The position numbers were made by a program, and so were the translations under genes. From Candidatus Abyssobacteria bacterium SURF_17 (GTDB lineage Bacteria > Abyssobacteria > SURF-5): DNA of 39,878 bases. This document shows, in pieces, positions 8,823 through 16,047 of this stretch. The first letter of the stretch is position 1; the number at the start of each line of letters is the position of its first letter. Where the stretch lies: contig QZKI01000021.1 of NCBI GenBank assembly GCA_003598055.1, positions 1-39,878 of the forward strand, written 5' to 3'. Below the pieces are notes generated by a model. The model saw nothing but the letters and a program-made list of their open reading frames with translations, had not been told where the DNA came from and did no database searches.

Positions 8823-9836
8823 TTACCGCTGGGAGAACTCCTCTATCGCGGCGATTGCATTCTCCGTGGGCACCTCCTGCATCAGCGGTTTCGCAGGGGC
8901 GAGTATGTAGCCGCCTCCTGAGCCCATTTCGGAAATCAGGCGCCGTATCTCGTGTCGGACATCGTCCGTGGTGCCAAACGGAAGTACCTGCTGTGTTCCC
9001 AAGCCGCCCCACAATCTGAGATTCTTGCCGTATCTCTTCTTGATCTCATACACATCCATCGCCTCGGGCTGGAGCGACTCCAGGATATCCAATCCGATTT
9101 CTAACGCGTCCGGGATCACGTCGAAGACATTTCCGCAAGAGTGCATCATGACCATTTTGCCGGCCTGATGGATGTGGTCGAACAATTTCTTGAAGCGCGG
9201 CTTGAGGAACCGCCGCCATCTGTCCGGTCCCAGAAGGATGCCGCGCTGGTCGCCCCAGTCATCTCCCAGAAACACCGCATCTATGGGAAGCCCACAAACT
9301 CTGTCAATCATTGCGAGCTGTAGCTCCATGATGCGGTCGAGCAATTCCTCGTAGAAAGCGGAATGAAGGATGCTATCCACGAGCGCGTTTTCGAATCCAC
9401 GCAACTTCCACGATGTTTCAAAAAGGCTCGAGCCTACGTATCCGAAAACGAACTTGTCTTGATTCTCCTCGATGATCGACCGGGCACTGTCTTCGTGGAA
9501 CATGCCGAGAATGGTCTTCTGCAGCCTATCGAAATCGTAGCCCTTTAGACTCGGCTCGTTCAGAGGAACCTCGAGAAGATGTGGTGGAAGCGCGCGCACA
9601 TCCCACACGCAGCCGTATTCATCCTTGAAGCAGGTTTCGTTGACGAATTCCATTTCTGAAGGGAACGCCACGTTGACGAAGTGCTTCTGTAGCATCTTCT
9701 CCCATGCAGACCCGCCATAATGCTCGTTCAGACGCTCTTCGACCTCGGGCTCTATGGGAATGTCATATGGAACAATGTCGGTCTTCTCGAAATTGAAGGC
9801 AGCCTGTGCACGCGTTTTTGGGGTCATCTTACTCAT
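8823..9836 (-). CDS. Uroporphyrinogen decarboxylase (URO-D) family protein, MtaA/CmuA-like
   Basis: Soluble TIM-barrel protein of the URO-D family (COG0407). Members outside haem synthesis are usually cobamide or coenzyme-M methyltransferases. Visible features are the N-terminal TRAQAAFNFEKTD segment, FGYVGSSLFE, the FLGDDWGDQRG segment, and the MHSCGNVFDVIPD motif with His and Cys typical of the methyltransferase branch. LWGGLGTQQVLPFG near the C-terminus is also characteristic. At 337 residues it is of family length. The ATG at 9836 is chosen because GAGGAG lies five bases upstream; an upstream ATG/TTG would add ten residues and bury that site. No corrinoid protein or methyltransferase gene adjoins it, so the substrate is open. 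A true HemE is less likely, because the HemE N-terminal RQAGR signature is absent. Confidence 0.82.
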   Translation of the reverse strand: MSKMTPKTRAQAAFNFEKTDIVPYDIPIEPEVEERLNEHYGGSAWEKMLQKHFVNVAFPSEMEFVNETCFKDEYGCVWDVRALPPHLLEVPLNEPSLKGYDFDRLQKTILGMFHEDSARSIIEENQDKFVFGYVGSSLFETSWKLRGFENALVDSILHSAFYEELLDRIMELQLAMIDRVCGLPIDAVFLGDDWGDQRGILLGPDRWRRFLKPRFKKLFDHIHQAGKMVMMHSCGNVFDVIPDALEIGLDILESLQPEAMDVYEIKKRYGKNLRLWGGLGTQQVLPFGTTDDVRHEIRRLISEMGSGGGYILAPAKPLMQEVPTENAIAAIEEFSQR

Positions 9837-10153
9837 GGCTGCTCCTCGATTGTCTTTCGATAACATCGTGCGTCCCGATGTGCAGGCGATGGGAACAACA
9901 CGAAAGCGAACATCAACCTATAGCCCTTGGGGCTGCGACCCTGCGTTCCTCCCAATTAGAGATGAGGCCTATTCTTGGCGAATCACATTATCGTCTCTGT
10001 TGTTGCAGAACAGCGAGTTGTGTATAATACGGTTCTCCCCACACACATACCCCTCCGCAGGCGGGGCCGAATGCTCGCAATGACATTCATGGGTTGCGGC
10101 TCTGCCGTGGCGAAGGGGACTGTCCCTTTGTGGACTGTCCCCGGAGCCTACGC
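9837..10153. other. Intergenic region with palindromic repeat fragments
   Basis: No gene is seen in these 317 bases. They hold CTCCGCAGGCGGGGCCGAATG, a CTCGCAATGACATTC piece related to the 2592-2695 family, and the GGGGACTGTCCC / TGGACTGTCCCC pair at 10115-10142. In the latter, GGACTGTCCC occurs twice, ten bases each. The acyl-CoA dehydrogenase ends at its right edge. Confidence 0.45.
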
Positions 10154-11383
10154 TCACAGGAACGATGCGGCTTTGAGCGCGAGCGCGCTGTTTTCGCCGT
10201 CTTCGATCATGGATGCGCGCGCATCGCGGAACATTTTCTCTATCGGGTACTCCTTGCTCAGGCCGTTTCCGCCGAAAATCGAAATCGCTTCGCTGGTCAC
10301 CTTGAACGCGGTCTCGGTGGAAAGAACCTTCGCGGCGATGGCGTGGTGGAGCGAGCCGGGCATGTTGGTCGCGTTGTACGCCCACATTCGCCGCACATAT
10401 GCGCGCGCGGCCTCGATGGACACGAACATATCGAACAGTTTCAGTTTGATATTCTTGTGCTCGAAGATGGGGACTCCGCCCTGCATGCGTTCCTTCGCAT
10501 AGGTGAGCGCTTCGTCGAACGCCGCCTGCGCCAATCCGACGAACAGAGCGCCCATGCCGCCATTGGCGCCGGTGAGGATGTTCTGAATCATGTATGTGCC
10601 CATGTCCGGGTTGCCGATAAACATGTATGCCTTCGGCAGCCTTACTTCTTCGAAATAGAGTTCGCCCTGATTCAGCGGGCGCTGCCCAATCTTATCGAGC
10701 GGCTTGCCTTTGGTGATTCCCGGCAAATCGAGCGGAACAATCGCGATGCCGGTGCCCGCCATTCCCCTTGAAGCATCGATCCCGACGTGCAGGACCGCAT
10801 GGGTGGCGATGGTGCCGTTGCTGACCCATGCCGCCTTCTGGCCATTGATGATGTATTCGTCTCCCTTGAGAACGGCCTTGAGCGAGGGGCCGCACTTCGG
10901 GTTGTCCAGACCGGGCTGTCCCGCCAGAATCCAGTCGGAGCCGTGCTCCGGCTCGGTGAGCGCCCAACAGCCAATCATCTCTGCTTTGTCATCCTCGCAG
11001 TAGTCGCGCGCCAGTTGCTGCAGTTCGGGCTCAGGCGACATGGCGGCGAATCGGAACGGGAAATTGCAGACACCGAGCGAAATCGCCAGGCCTGCATCGC
11101 CGTATCCCAGTTGCTCCGCGATGAGAGCGCCCGTCAGCGGGTCCCGCTCGCCTGCGAGTCCGCCGAATTCCTTCGGGATTGCGGCCTTATGCAGGTCAAG
11201 CTCGCGCTGCTTCTTGAATATCTCCCACAGAGGAGAATCCTTGGCGATGACATCGGCAGGGTCGGCGAGTTTATCGAGTTTGATGCCGATGGGCCGAAGC
11301 ACCTCCATAGCGAACCGTTTCGCCATGTCGTTCACGGCTCGCTGCTCATCCGTCATTGCGACATCCAGTTCCAGGTACCCCAT
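10154..11383 (-). CDS. Acyl-CoA dehydrogenase family protein
   Basis: Flavoprotein that oxidises an acyl-CoA thioester at the alpha-beta position, passing electrons to ETF; cytosolic. It has the three-domain family layout: an N-terminal helical domain with DEQRAVNDMAKRF; the FAD-binding beta domain with GCWALTEPEHGSD around residue 150 and INGQKAAWVSNG; and the C-terminal helical domain with SEAISIFGGNGLSKEYPIEK and MFRDARASMIEDGEN. E394 in SMIEDGEN sits where the catalytic base glutamate is found in many members. At 409 residues it is of normal length. An AAGGAG site seven bases before the ATG supports the start. Neighbouring genes are not obviously fatty-acid genes and no ETF is in the window, so chain length and pathway are not indicated. 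Confidence 0.93.
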   Translation of the reverse strand: MGYLELDVAMTDEQRAVNDMAKRFAMEVLRPIGIKLDKLADPADVIAKDSPLWEIFKKQRELDLHKAAIPKEFGGLAGERDPLTGALIAEQLGYGDAGLAISLGVCNFPFRFAAMSPEPELQQLARDYCEDDKAEMIGCWALTEPEHGSDWILAGQPGLDNPKCGPSLKAVLKGDEYIINGQKAAWVSNGTIATHAVLHVGIDASRGMAGTGIAIVPLDLPGITKGKPLDKIGQRPLNQGELYFEEVRLPKAYMFIGNPDMGTYMIQNILTGANGGMGALFVGLAQAAFDEALTYAKERMQGGVPIFEHKNIKLKLFDMFVSIEAARAYVRRMWAYNATNMPGSLHHAIAAKVLSTETAFKVTSEAISIFGGNGLSKEYPIEKMFRDARASMIEDGENSALALKAASFL

Positions 11384-11702
11384 GACTCGACTCCTTTTGG
11401 ATGGTGTTGATTCAACACAAGCCGGGCTTCGGGCAATTCTTGAAACGCAGCTTCCTTCGCACTGCGGGCATAATCATATATCGTTCGGCACGTGGATTAC
11501 AAGAGATGCAAGAAAGGACTGAGTATCAGGCAAACCACGCGGAGCACGGGGGAACACCGGGAAAGACCATTCTGCCGGGAAAATCTTCTATCCATGTTCG
11601 ACTATTTCTTCCTGCTCTTGCGCCTTTGCGGTTAAGAAAAACCCTTTTGGAAAGCAACGGGATTGAGAAGTTGAATATGCTATATTTCTTATATAATGAG
11701 CC
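11384..11702. other. Intergenic region preceding the HTH-protease gene
   Basis: These bases contain no supported gene. A CTCTTGCGCCTTTGCGGTTA repeat piece lies at 11615-11634, of the same family as 5849-5868. Sequence becomes AT-rich toward the promoter that follows, and this is where the accessory island begins. Confidence 0.4.
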
Positions 11703-11745
11703 TTGACATTTTGCGAAATATAATATAATATTATATCGAAAGGAG
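11703..11745 (+). promoter_or_regulatory. Promoter, palindromic operator candidate and ribosome site of the HTH-protease/PIN operon
   Basis: A consensus -35 TTGACA lies at 11703-11708. TATAAT at 11724-11729 is 15 bases downstream; TAATAT at 11726-11731 gives 17 bases. The exact palindrome ATATAATATTATAT (11723-11736) overlaps the -10, where a dimeric XRE-type protein could bind and repress its own gene. AAAGGAG at 11739-11745 sits eight bases before the ATG. The motifs are seen directly; autoregulation is inference. Confidence 0.65.
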
Positions 11746-11753
11746 CCAATACC

Positions 11754-12914
11754 ATGGGAGGGAATCTTGCGTTCTATCAAGAATTGGGCAACCGGCTAAG
11801 GAAGGCGAGAGAGGCGCTTGGGATGACCCAGACTGAGGTTGCCAGGTCTTTGGGACTCAATAATTATCAATCTTACAGTGCAATCGAAAAGGGAGAAAGA
11901 GACCTCAAAGCTTGGGAGCTTTCCCGGCTGGCGAAGGCCTTCAATGTAACAATTGACTATCTTCTGGGGAGCGAAGAACCTGCTTCCGAAAGGCCAGAAA
12001 TTTTGTGGAGAGCCAGAAGAGATTCGGAGGCATCGAAGCAGGTGGAACAAGAGTTTATAAGGTTCTGCGGATATTACGACCTCCTGGAGAAAAAGGCGGG
12101 CGTATCACCTTCCACTAATTTCGTGCCAGAAAGCGCTGGCGAGAAAAGCGGGTTCAATTTTGATAAGGCGCAGAAGCTGGCGGAGCAGTACTGGAAGCGA
12201 CTAGACATGGGGAGCCGTCCGGCCTATATTTTGGACGAAATGCTAGAGCAAATCCTTGGAGTGAGGATTTTTCAATTCCGTTTGGGGGACGCTGGTTCGG
12301 GCGCATCAACCATAAGCCGGTTTGGTCCATCAATACTCATAAATGCTGACGAAGCCCCATGGAGAAGGAACTTCAATCTCGCTCATGAATTCTTTCATCT
12401 GGTAACATGGAATCTGTTTGATCGCTCCAAAATTCACTGCGATGACGCCGGCACTAAGAAGAGCAAGTATGAGCAATGGGCCGATTCGTTTGCGTCGGCG
12501 CTCCTCTTGCCGAAGAAGCATGTGCGCGAGGAACTTGAGAAACGCGTTAAAAACAAACGCGGAAACGTGTGGGATTGCGTGGAACTTTCCAGATATTTTG
12601 GGGTGTCCCTCGATGCTTTCTTGTGGAGACTCGTCACGCTTAAGATGATGAAGAGGGAGTCAGTCTTGGCGGTGCTTGAGAGGCCGGAAGTCAAAGAACT
12701 CGATCGAGAAGCGAGGAGGTCTGATTGGGTTGCGCCCAAGAAATTTTCGAATCGCTACGTCTTTCTCGCAATTAAATGCCTCCAGCGAGGCCTTATATCG
12801 AGGTCGAAATTCGCGGAGTTTTGCGACATCGATATTGCAGACGTTTCGAATTTCCTGAGCGAGTACGGCATTCGAGAAGAGGAACCCTGCGACTTTGAGC
12901 TTGATCTTGCTTGA
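11754..12914 (+). CDS. XRE-family HTH protein fused to an ImmA/IrrE (M78) metallopeptidase
   Basis: Cytosolic two-domain protein that probably binds DNA and cleaves a regulatory partner or itself. Residues 7-72 form a cro/C1-type helix-turn-helix (RLRKAREALGMTQTEVARSL, then YSAIEKGERDLKAWELSRLA). Residues ~135-265 form the M78 metallopeptidase: HEFFH at 211-215 gives the HExxH zinc site, and E240 in YEQWADSFASALLLP is the expected third ligand. A ~100-residue helical C-terminal extension follows, as in many M78 proteins. ATG start with AAAGGAG. The 3' end overlaps the next gene by 20 bases, so the two are translationally coupled. HTH-M78 proteins are known as phage-type regulators (ImmA) and as antitoxin-like partners of toxins; with a PIN protein behind it, a toxin-antitoxin or stress-switch role is likely but inferred. 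Confidence 0.9.
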   Translation: MGGNLAFYQELGNRLRKAREALGMTQTEVARSLGLNNYQSYSAIEKGERDLKAWELSRLAKAFNVTIDYLLGSEEPASERPEILWRARRDSEASKQVEQEFIRFCGYYDLLEKKAGVSPSTNFVPESAGEKSGFNFDKAQKLAEQYWKRLDMGSRPAYILDEMLEQILGVRIFQFRLGDAGSGASTISRFGPSILINADEAPWRRNFNLAHEFFHLVTWNLFDRSKIHCDDAGTKKSKYEQWADSFASALLLPKKHVREELEKRVKNKRGNVWDCVELSRYFGVSLDAFLWRLVTLKMMKRESVLAVLERPEVKELDREARRSDWVAPKKFSNRYVFLAIKCLQRGLISRSKFAEFCDIDIADVSNFLSEYGIREEEPCDFELDLA

Positions 12915-13437
12915 TACGTGTGCGGTGATAGGGTTCCTGGAGATGCACGTCTGGGGCAGAATCATCAAGGCCCATGAGATATATGTGCCATCCTCAGTAA
13001 TCCGCGAGACGAAATACTATCCGGAGGGTGGCAGGAAAGTGGAAATCGACCTCACACGATACTCTCGAACGGGTTCTATCAAGGAAATCTCGATATCATC
13101 CGACATGGTTCGGTCGGTCCTCAGCCGATTTGACCCAGTCCTGGGCCCGTCATTGGGAATCGGGGAACTCGAAGCGATAGCCGCGCTCGTTCATTCCAAG
13201 GTCTCGCCGGAGACTCGCATTTGCACAGCCGATAAGGCAGGCGTGAAGGCACTCGCATTACTGCTGTTGGTGGACAGGGGAATTTCGATAGAAGAAGTCC
13301 TCGATATATCCGGTCTGCGAAGGCCAGTCAAGTATGCATATTCAAGAAAGGCATTTGAAAAAGCGCGTCAGGAAGGCGTCGAAATGCTGGTTCAAGGGAG
13401 AGGATTGGCACAATCGCCCGACCTGACCAAACTCTGA
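12895..13437 (+). CDS. PIN-like domain protein, putative RNase toxin
   Basis: Probably a metal-dependent ribonuclease of the PIN superfamily. The four acidic positions of the fold can be traced: D7 (LLDTCAVIGFLE), E38 (VIRET), E91 (GIGELEAIAAL) and D113 (ICTADKAG). The C-terminal ~60 residues are basic and helical. The start is taken as TTG 12895, with GAAGAGGA about 11 bases upstream. TTGs at 12901 and 12907 are also in frame and would shorten the protein by two to four residues, but all lie inside the preceding gene's end. The overlap with the HTH-protease gene makes a two-gene operon, in which PIN would be the toxin and the HTH-M78 protein the repressor or antitoxin. The pairing is seen; the toxin function is inferred. 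Confidence 0.75.
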   Translation: MSLILLDTCAVIGFLEMHVWGRIIKAHEIYVPSSVIRETKYYPEGGRKVEIDLTRYSRTGSIKEISISSDMVRSVLSRFDPVLGPSLGIGELEAIAALVHSKVSPETRICTADKAGVKALALLLLVDRGISIEEVLDISGLRRPVKYAYSRKAFEKARQEGVEMLVQGRGLAQSPDLTKL

Positions 13438-13501
13438 GCGGCCGCAATCAGGGCTTCGACAGGCGGGAATCGATTTCATGGAACTACCAAAGGATCAACA
13501 C

Positions 13502-14161
13502 ATGCTGCATCACGGCAAAGTAGCCATTCTCATAATTCTTCTTGGCCTTGCGTTCAATGGGATAGGGTGCGGGCCATCCTACGAAGAACGGCAGGCAAGG
13601 GAGAAAACAGAGAAGGAAGAGCAAGTCCGAAAGAGGGAGGCGGAGATAAGCACCTTATCTGGTCAGATCTCAGAAAAGTACAATTCCATCTACTTTCCTC
13701 CCAGGAGTATCGGAACGGCAGCGTTCACTTATGAACTGCAGAATTTCTTCTCCACCGTCGGAGCCAGAACTATCCTCTTCACGGGATATTTGGAAGATGT
13801 TGAAAAAGAAGAGCATGGTATCATTGTTGAGTTTTTGTGCCCTCTCGGAAAGGATTATTATTTGCACAAAAGGGCCATACGCTTCCGCCTAACTGCTCCC
13901 GAAGAGCGCGCCAAGCAATTCCTGGAAGCAGAGCGGGAAGATCCCTCGTTCTTGTCACTCCGATATTATGCTGAACCAGATTATTTCGTTGTCGCAAGAA
14001 TAGAGAAACTAGTGAGAGCAAAACGATATGAAATGTACAGTTCCGGTAATGGCGACGAAATAGAAGTAGATATTGAAATTGCGCCGAGCTTTGCATCGAC
14101 CGGCGAATTGATAGAGGCCTTACCTATCCCTGCCTATCTTACGGAAAGTCCAGACAATTAA
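13502..14161 (+). CDS. Putative lipoprotein, unknown function
   Basis: Not recognised as a named family. Residues 1-22 look like a lipoprotein signal peptide: a basic start, ILIILLGLAF core, and C23 after NGIG. The -3 position is Gly, so the lipobox is weak. Residues ~24-60 are highly charged and likely coiled coil (EERQAREKTEKEEQ). The remaining part is a mixed alpha/beta domain with no motif I know. The ATG at 13502 is preferred over 13478, because AAAGGAT lies seven bases upstream and the signal peptide then begins immediately; the upstream ATG has no ribosome site. It follows the HTH/PIN pair after 64 bases on the same strand, but has no evident functional link to it. Probably anchored to a membrane on the periplasmic side. 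Confidence 0.65.
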   Translation: MLHHGKVAILIILLGLAFNGIGCGPSYEERQAREKTEKEEQVRKREAEISTLSGQISEKYNSIYFPPRSIGTAAFTYELQNFFSTVGARTILFTGYLEDVEKEEHGIIVEFLCPLGKDYYLHKRAIRFRLTAPEERAKQFLEAEREDPSFLSLRYYAEPDYFVVARIEKLVRAKRYEMYSSGNGDEIEVDIEIAPSFASTGELIEALPIPAYLTESPDN

Positions 14162-14181
14162 CCAAGTGTGGAGAAAATGCC

Positions 14182-14388
14182 CTGACAGGCCAGACTCCAG
14201 AGACGGTCATTTACAACGGTGAAAGCTACGCCCTCGTAGGCATGAGGGGGAAAGGCGTATTCACGCCGCTCGATTTTGGTATGGTGCCGGAACCACCCCA
14301 TACAGCTTGTTGGCGCGGATTTGATTCGGTCTACGAAATAACCGAAGGTGGGCAAGTGTTTGCCCCTGCGCGTCGGCTTGTTGGATGA
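14182..14388 (+). pseudogene. Fragment or CTG-initiated small protein with a TACWRGF motif
   Basis: Between the lipoprotein and the convergent membrane gene, one plus-strand frame stays open for 75 codons and has clear protein character: TGQTPETVIYNGESYALVGM, then VFTPLDFGMVPEPPHTACWRGF and VYEITEGGQVFAP. The IYNGE and TACWRG motifs match a small domain of unknown function that I have seen in hypothetical proteins (STACWRGY types). There is no ATG, GTG or TTG before the conserved part. A CTG at 14182 has GGAG eight bases upstream and would give 68 residues. It is therefore either a 5'-decayed gene remnant or a rare CTG-start gene. The C-terminal strand usually following the motif is short here, which favours a remnant. 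Confidence 0.5.
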
Positions 14389-14634
14389 TTATTTGATTCT
14401 CTTCTCGAAATACTCACTGGCCATGTAGAAGCCGAACGCAGGCAAGAGACAGATGAAGACAACGAAATAGTTTACGCTGTTGAATGGGCTAAGCGTTGCC
14501 GTCACGCGTTTCCAACCATGATAGAAGCTTGGCTCAGCGAGAAACATTCCGATGATTGAAAGCAGGAAAACAATGGCAAAGAGGCCTGCCCATATGTAAG
14601 AGAGAACTTTAAAGAATACTGCAAGAGCTTTCAT
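14389..14634 (-). CDS. Small membrane protein, unknown function
   Basis: 81-residue protein with two hydrophobic segments (about residues 3-32 and 53-70) separated by a polar loop (EPSFYHGWKRVTATLSPFN) and ending in a charged tail (EYFEKRIK). The ATG at 14634 is chosen because AGGAGG lies just upstream; the longer frame to 14697 would add 21 polar residues and run deep into the neighbouring gene. Start and preceding stop overlap as ATGA with the upstream membrane protein, so the two are translationally coupled and probably work together. No family recognised. Confidence 0.65.
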   Translation of the reverse strand: MKALAVFFKVLSYIWAGLFAIVFLLSIIGMFLAEPSFYHGWKRVTATLSPFNSVNYFVVFICLLPAFGFYMASEYFEKRIK

Positions 14635-15122
14635 CGCACCTCCTGCATATATTTGATGAGTTTGTCGCCTGGAGTCCCGGGAGGATATGCCACCCATTCC
14701 AGTTGAGAAAGAACAACCTTTTCGATAGGCATGTCTTCTACCAAAATTGCCGACCTGCCTTCAGCAATGTCAAAAAACTCCACGTGTTCCTCTTGTTCCG
14801 TTTTGGAATAGTCATAGGACACGCGAAGCACAGGAACTGCAATTACTGACCTGAAGCGACGTGACTCCTGCTGCCTTATGAACCACAATCCCGTAACCGG
14901 GGTCTTGAACCATGTCCATGGCCGGACAAGATCACCAAAATTGTCCTGCGTTGCAGCGAGTGTCCATCCCTCTGCAGTCTTTTTCTCAATTATCTTTTCT
15001 GACCACGAGTAATCCGCACGTGCATGGAAGAAGACCCACACAGCGACCACCAGCAATCCTGCGCAAACCTTGGCCATTCTTTTCATATTCTGATGCCACT
15101 TCTGGTTCTTGTTTGCGTTCAT
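14631..15122 (-). CDS. Single-pass membrane or secreted protein, unknown function
   Basis: 163 residues. A basic N-terminus (MKRM) is followed by one hydrophobic helix at about residues 17-33 (VCAGLLVVAVWVFF), then a soluble domain presumably outside the membrane. The soluble part is rich in aromatic residues and Glu (FGDLVRPWTWFKTP, LWFIRQQESRRF, FFDIAEGRSAILVED) and has no motif I recognise. The ATG at 15122 has GAGGAG nine bases upstream. Its stop overlaps the start of the small membrane protein by four bases, and the cyclase-like gene lies 67 bases upstream on the same strand. Translational coupling suggests a two-component membrane assembly, which is inference. Confidence 0.65.
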   Translation of the reverse strand: MNANKNQKWHQNMKRMAKVCAGLLVVAVWVFFHARADYSWSEKIIEKKTAEGWTLAATQDNFGDLVRPWTWFKTPVTGLWFIRQQESRRFRSVIAVPVLRVSYDYSKTEQEEHVEFFDIAEGRSAILVEDMPIEKVVLSQLEWVAYPPGTPGDKLIKYMQEVR

Positions 15123-15189
15123 ATGCTTGTTCTCCTCTTGCTTTCATGTATCAGCGTCACCGGCGGTCGCTGTCGCGTCCGTCCAACTC

Positions 15190-15957
15190 TCAGGTACGCG
15201 CGAGATTGAGAAAAAAGCCAGTGTTGTCAACCCATTTCTTCGCTCGACGGTGTTCATCCGAATCAGAGGTCTCATTTGACTTGAGGTATCCATCCATGTA
15301 GCGTTTCATATATCTTTCCATATCTTGTATATCGGGGTTGTGCAGGCCCGCTTGCTGAATGATTCGGTTTAACTGAGGATACAATGTGTGAATCCAATCA
15401 ACGATTGCCATGTCGCCATGCTCAACTGCCCTAATTTCGGGCGGGAGCCGGTGAAGATCCGTTCGCCTAATAACAATCAAACTGCCTGAAGGTGTTTTGC
15501 TTAAGCGGTGGGCATTAATTAATGCTGTTCCCATTACCGTGAAAATAGTCATTACACCTCGTCCTAGACGGACGGCACGTCCACAGGCTTTGGCAAGCGC
15601 TTCGCACAACTCCTCTGGATAACACCCTCGAATATCTCCAAATGTGCCCTCGGAGATTGTCGCCTTTGCCACGCCCCCAGTCATTAAGACATGTCTCATG
15701 AGAGCAATGGCAATGCTTAACGGTCTTTCGAGAGATTCTGTCCCGAACTCTCCGACCAAGATGAAACCATCTCCAATTTGGTGAGCAAAGATACGGTCAG
15801 GAGACTCGGGAAAACAGATGGTGCCGATGCGGTAGATTCCTTCCATGAGCGCTCCAAGTGAAATTAACCCCTGCGTCCCCTCTTCGTATGTTGCGCCGAA
15901 GCCCTCAATATCTATGTAAAGCGACCAGCGAGTGAGAGGGCCTTCGTCTTTGCTCAT
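15190..15957 (-). CDS. Nucleotidyl-cyclase-like (class III cyclase homology fold) protein
   Basis: Cytosolic 255-residue protein whose order of motifs follows the class III cyclase domain. A strand with D16 (SLYIDIEGFG) corresponds to the first metal-binding Asp; AHQIGDGFILVGEF (D63) corresponds to the second; a helix (IAIALMRHVLMTG), a VAKATIS strand, and VMGTALINAHRLSKTPSGSL correspond to the GdaVNlAaRL segment. The Asn-x-x-x-Arg catalytic pair is not conserved in register (N148 and R151 are three apart), so activity is doubtful. The C-terminal ~70 residues are polar and helical. The ATG at 15957 is placed just before the cyclase strand; an ATG at 15984 is possible. It lies in a row of uncharacterised genes. 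Fold is inferred from the motif order; nucleotide product, if any, is unknown. Confidence 0.55.
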   Translation of the reverse strand: MSKDEGPLTRWSLYIDIEGFGATYEEGTQGLISLGALMEGIYRIGTICFPESPDRIFAHQIGDGFILVGEFGTESLERPLSIAIALMRHVLMTGGVAKATISEGTFGDIRGCYPEELCEALAKACGRAVRLGRGVMTIFTVMGTALINAHRLSKTPSGSLIVIRRTDLHRLPPEIRAVEHGDMAIVDWIHTLYPQLNRIIQQAGLHNPDIQDMERYMKRYMDGYLKSNETSDSDEHRRAKKWVDNTGFFLNLART

Positions 15958-16047
15958 GGTTTTCCAACGTCGGTTATGCGGCATTTCTCACATCAGCCGC
16001 GATGGTCTGCTATCCTGCAAAAGCTTTCTCTCAAAAGGGCCAACAGA

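Noticed and set aside
8823-9836. Naming the gene hemE
   Set aside because: The substrate-binding N-terminal signature of true uroporphyrinogen decarboxylase is absent and no other haem genes are near; the MHSCGN motif fits the methyltransferase branch.
10115-10142. Possible LexA or other repressor operator (GGACTGTCCC pair)
   Set aside because: Lies downstream of the convergent gene end, not in a promoter, and matches the style of other dispersed repeats here.
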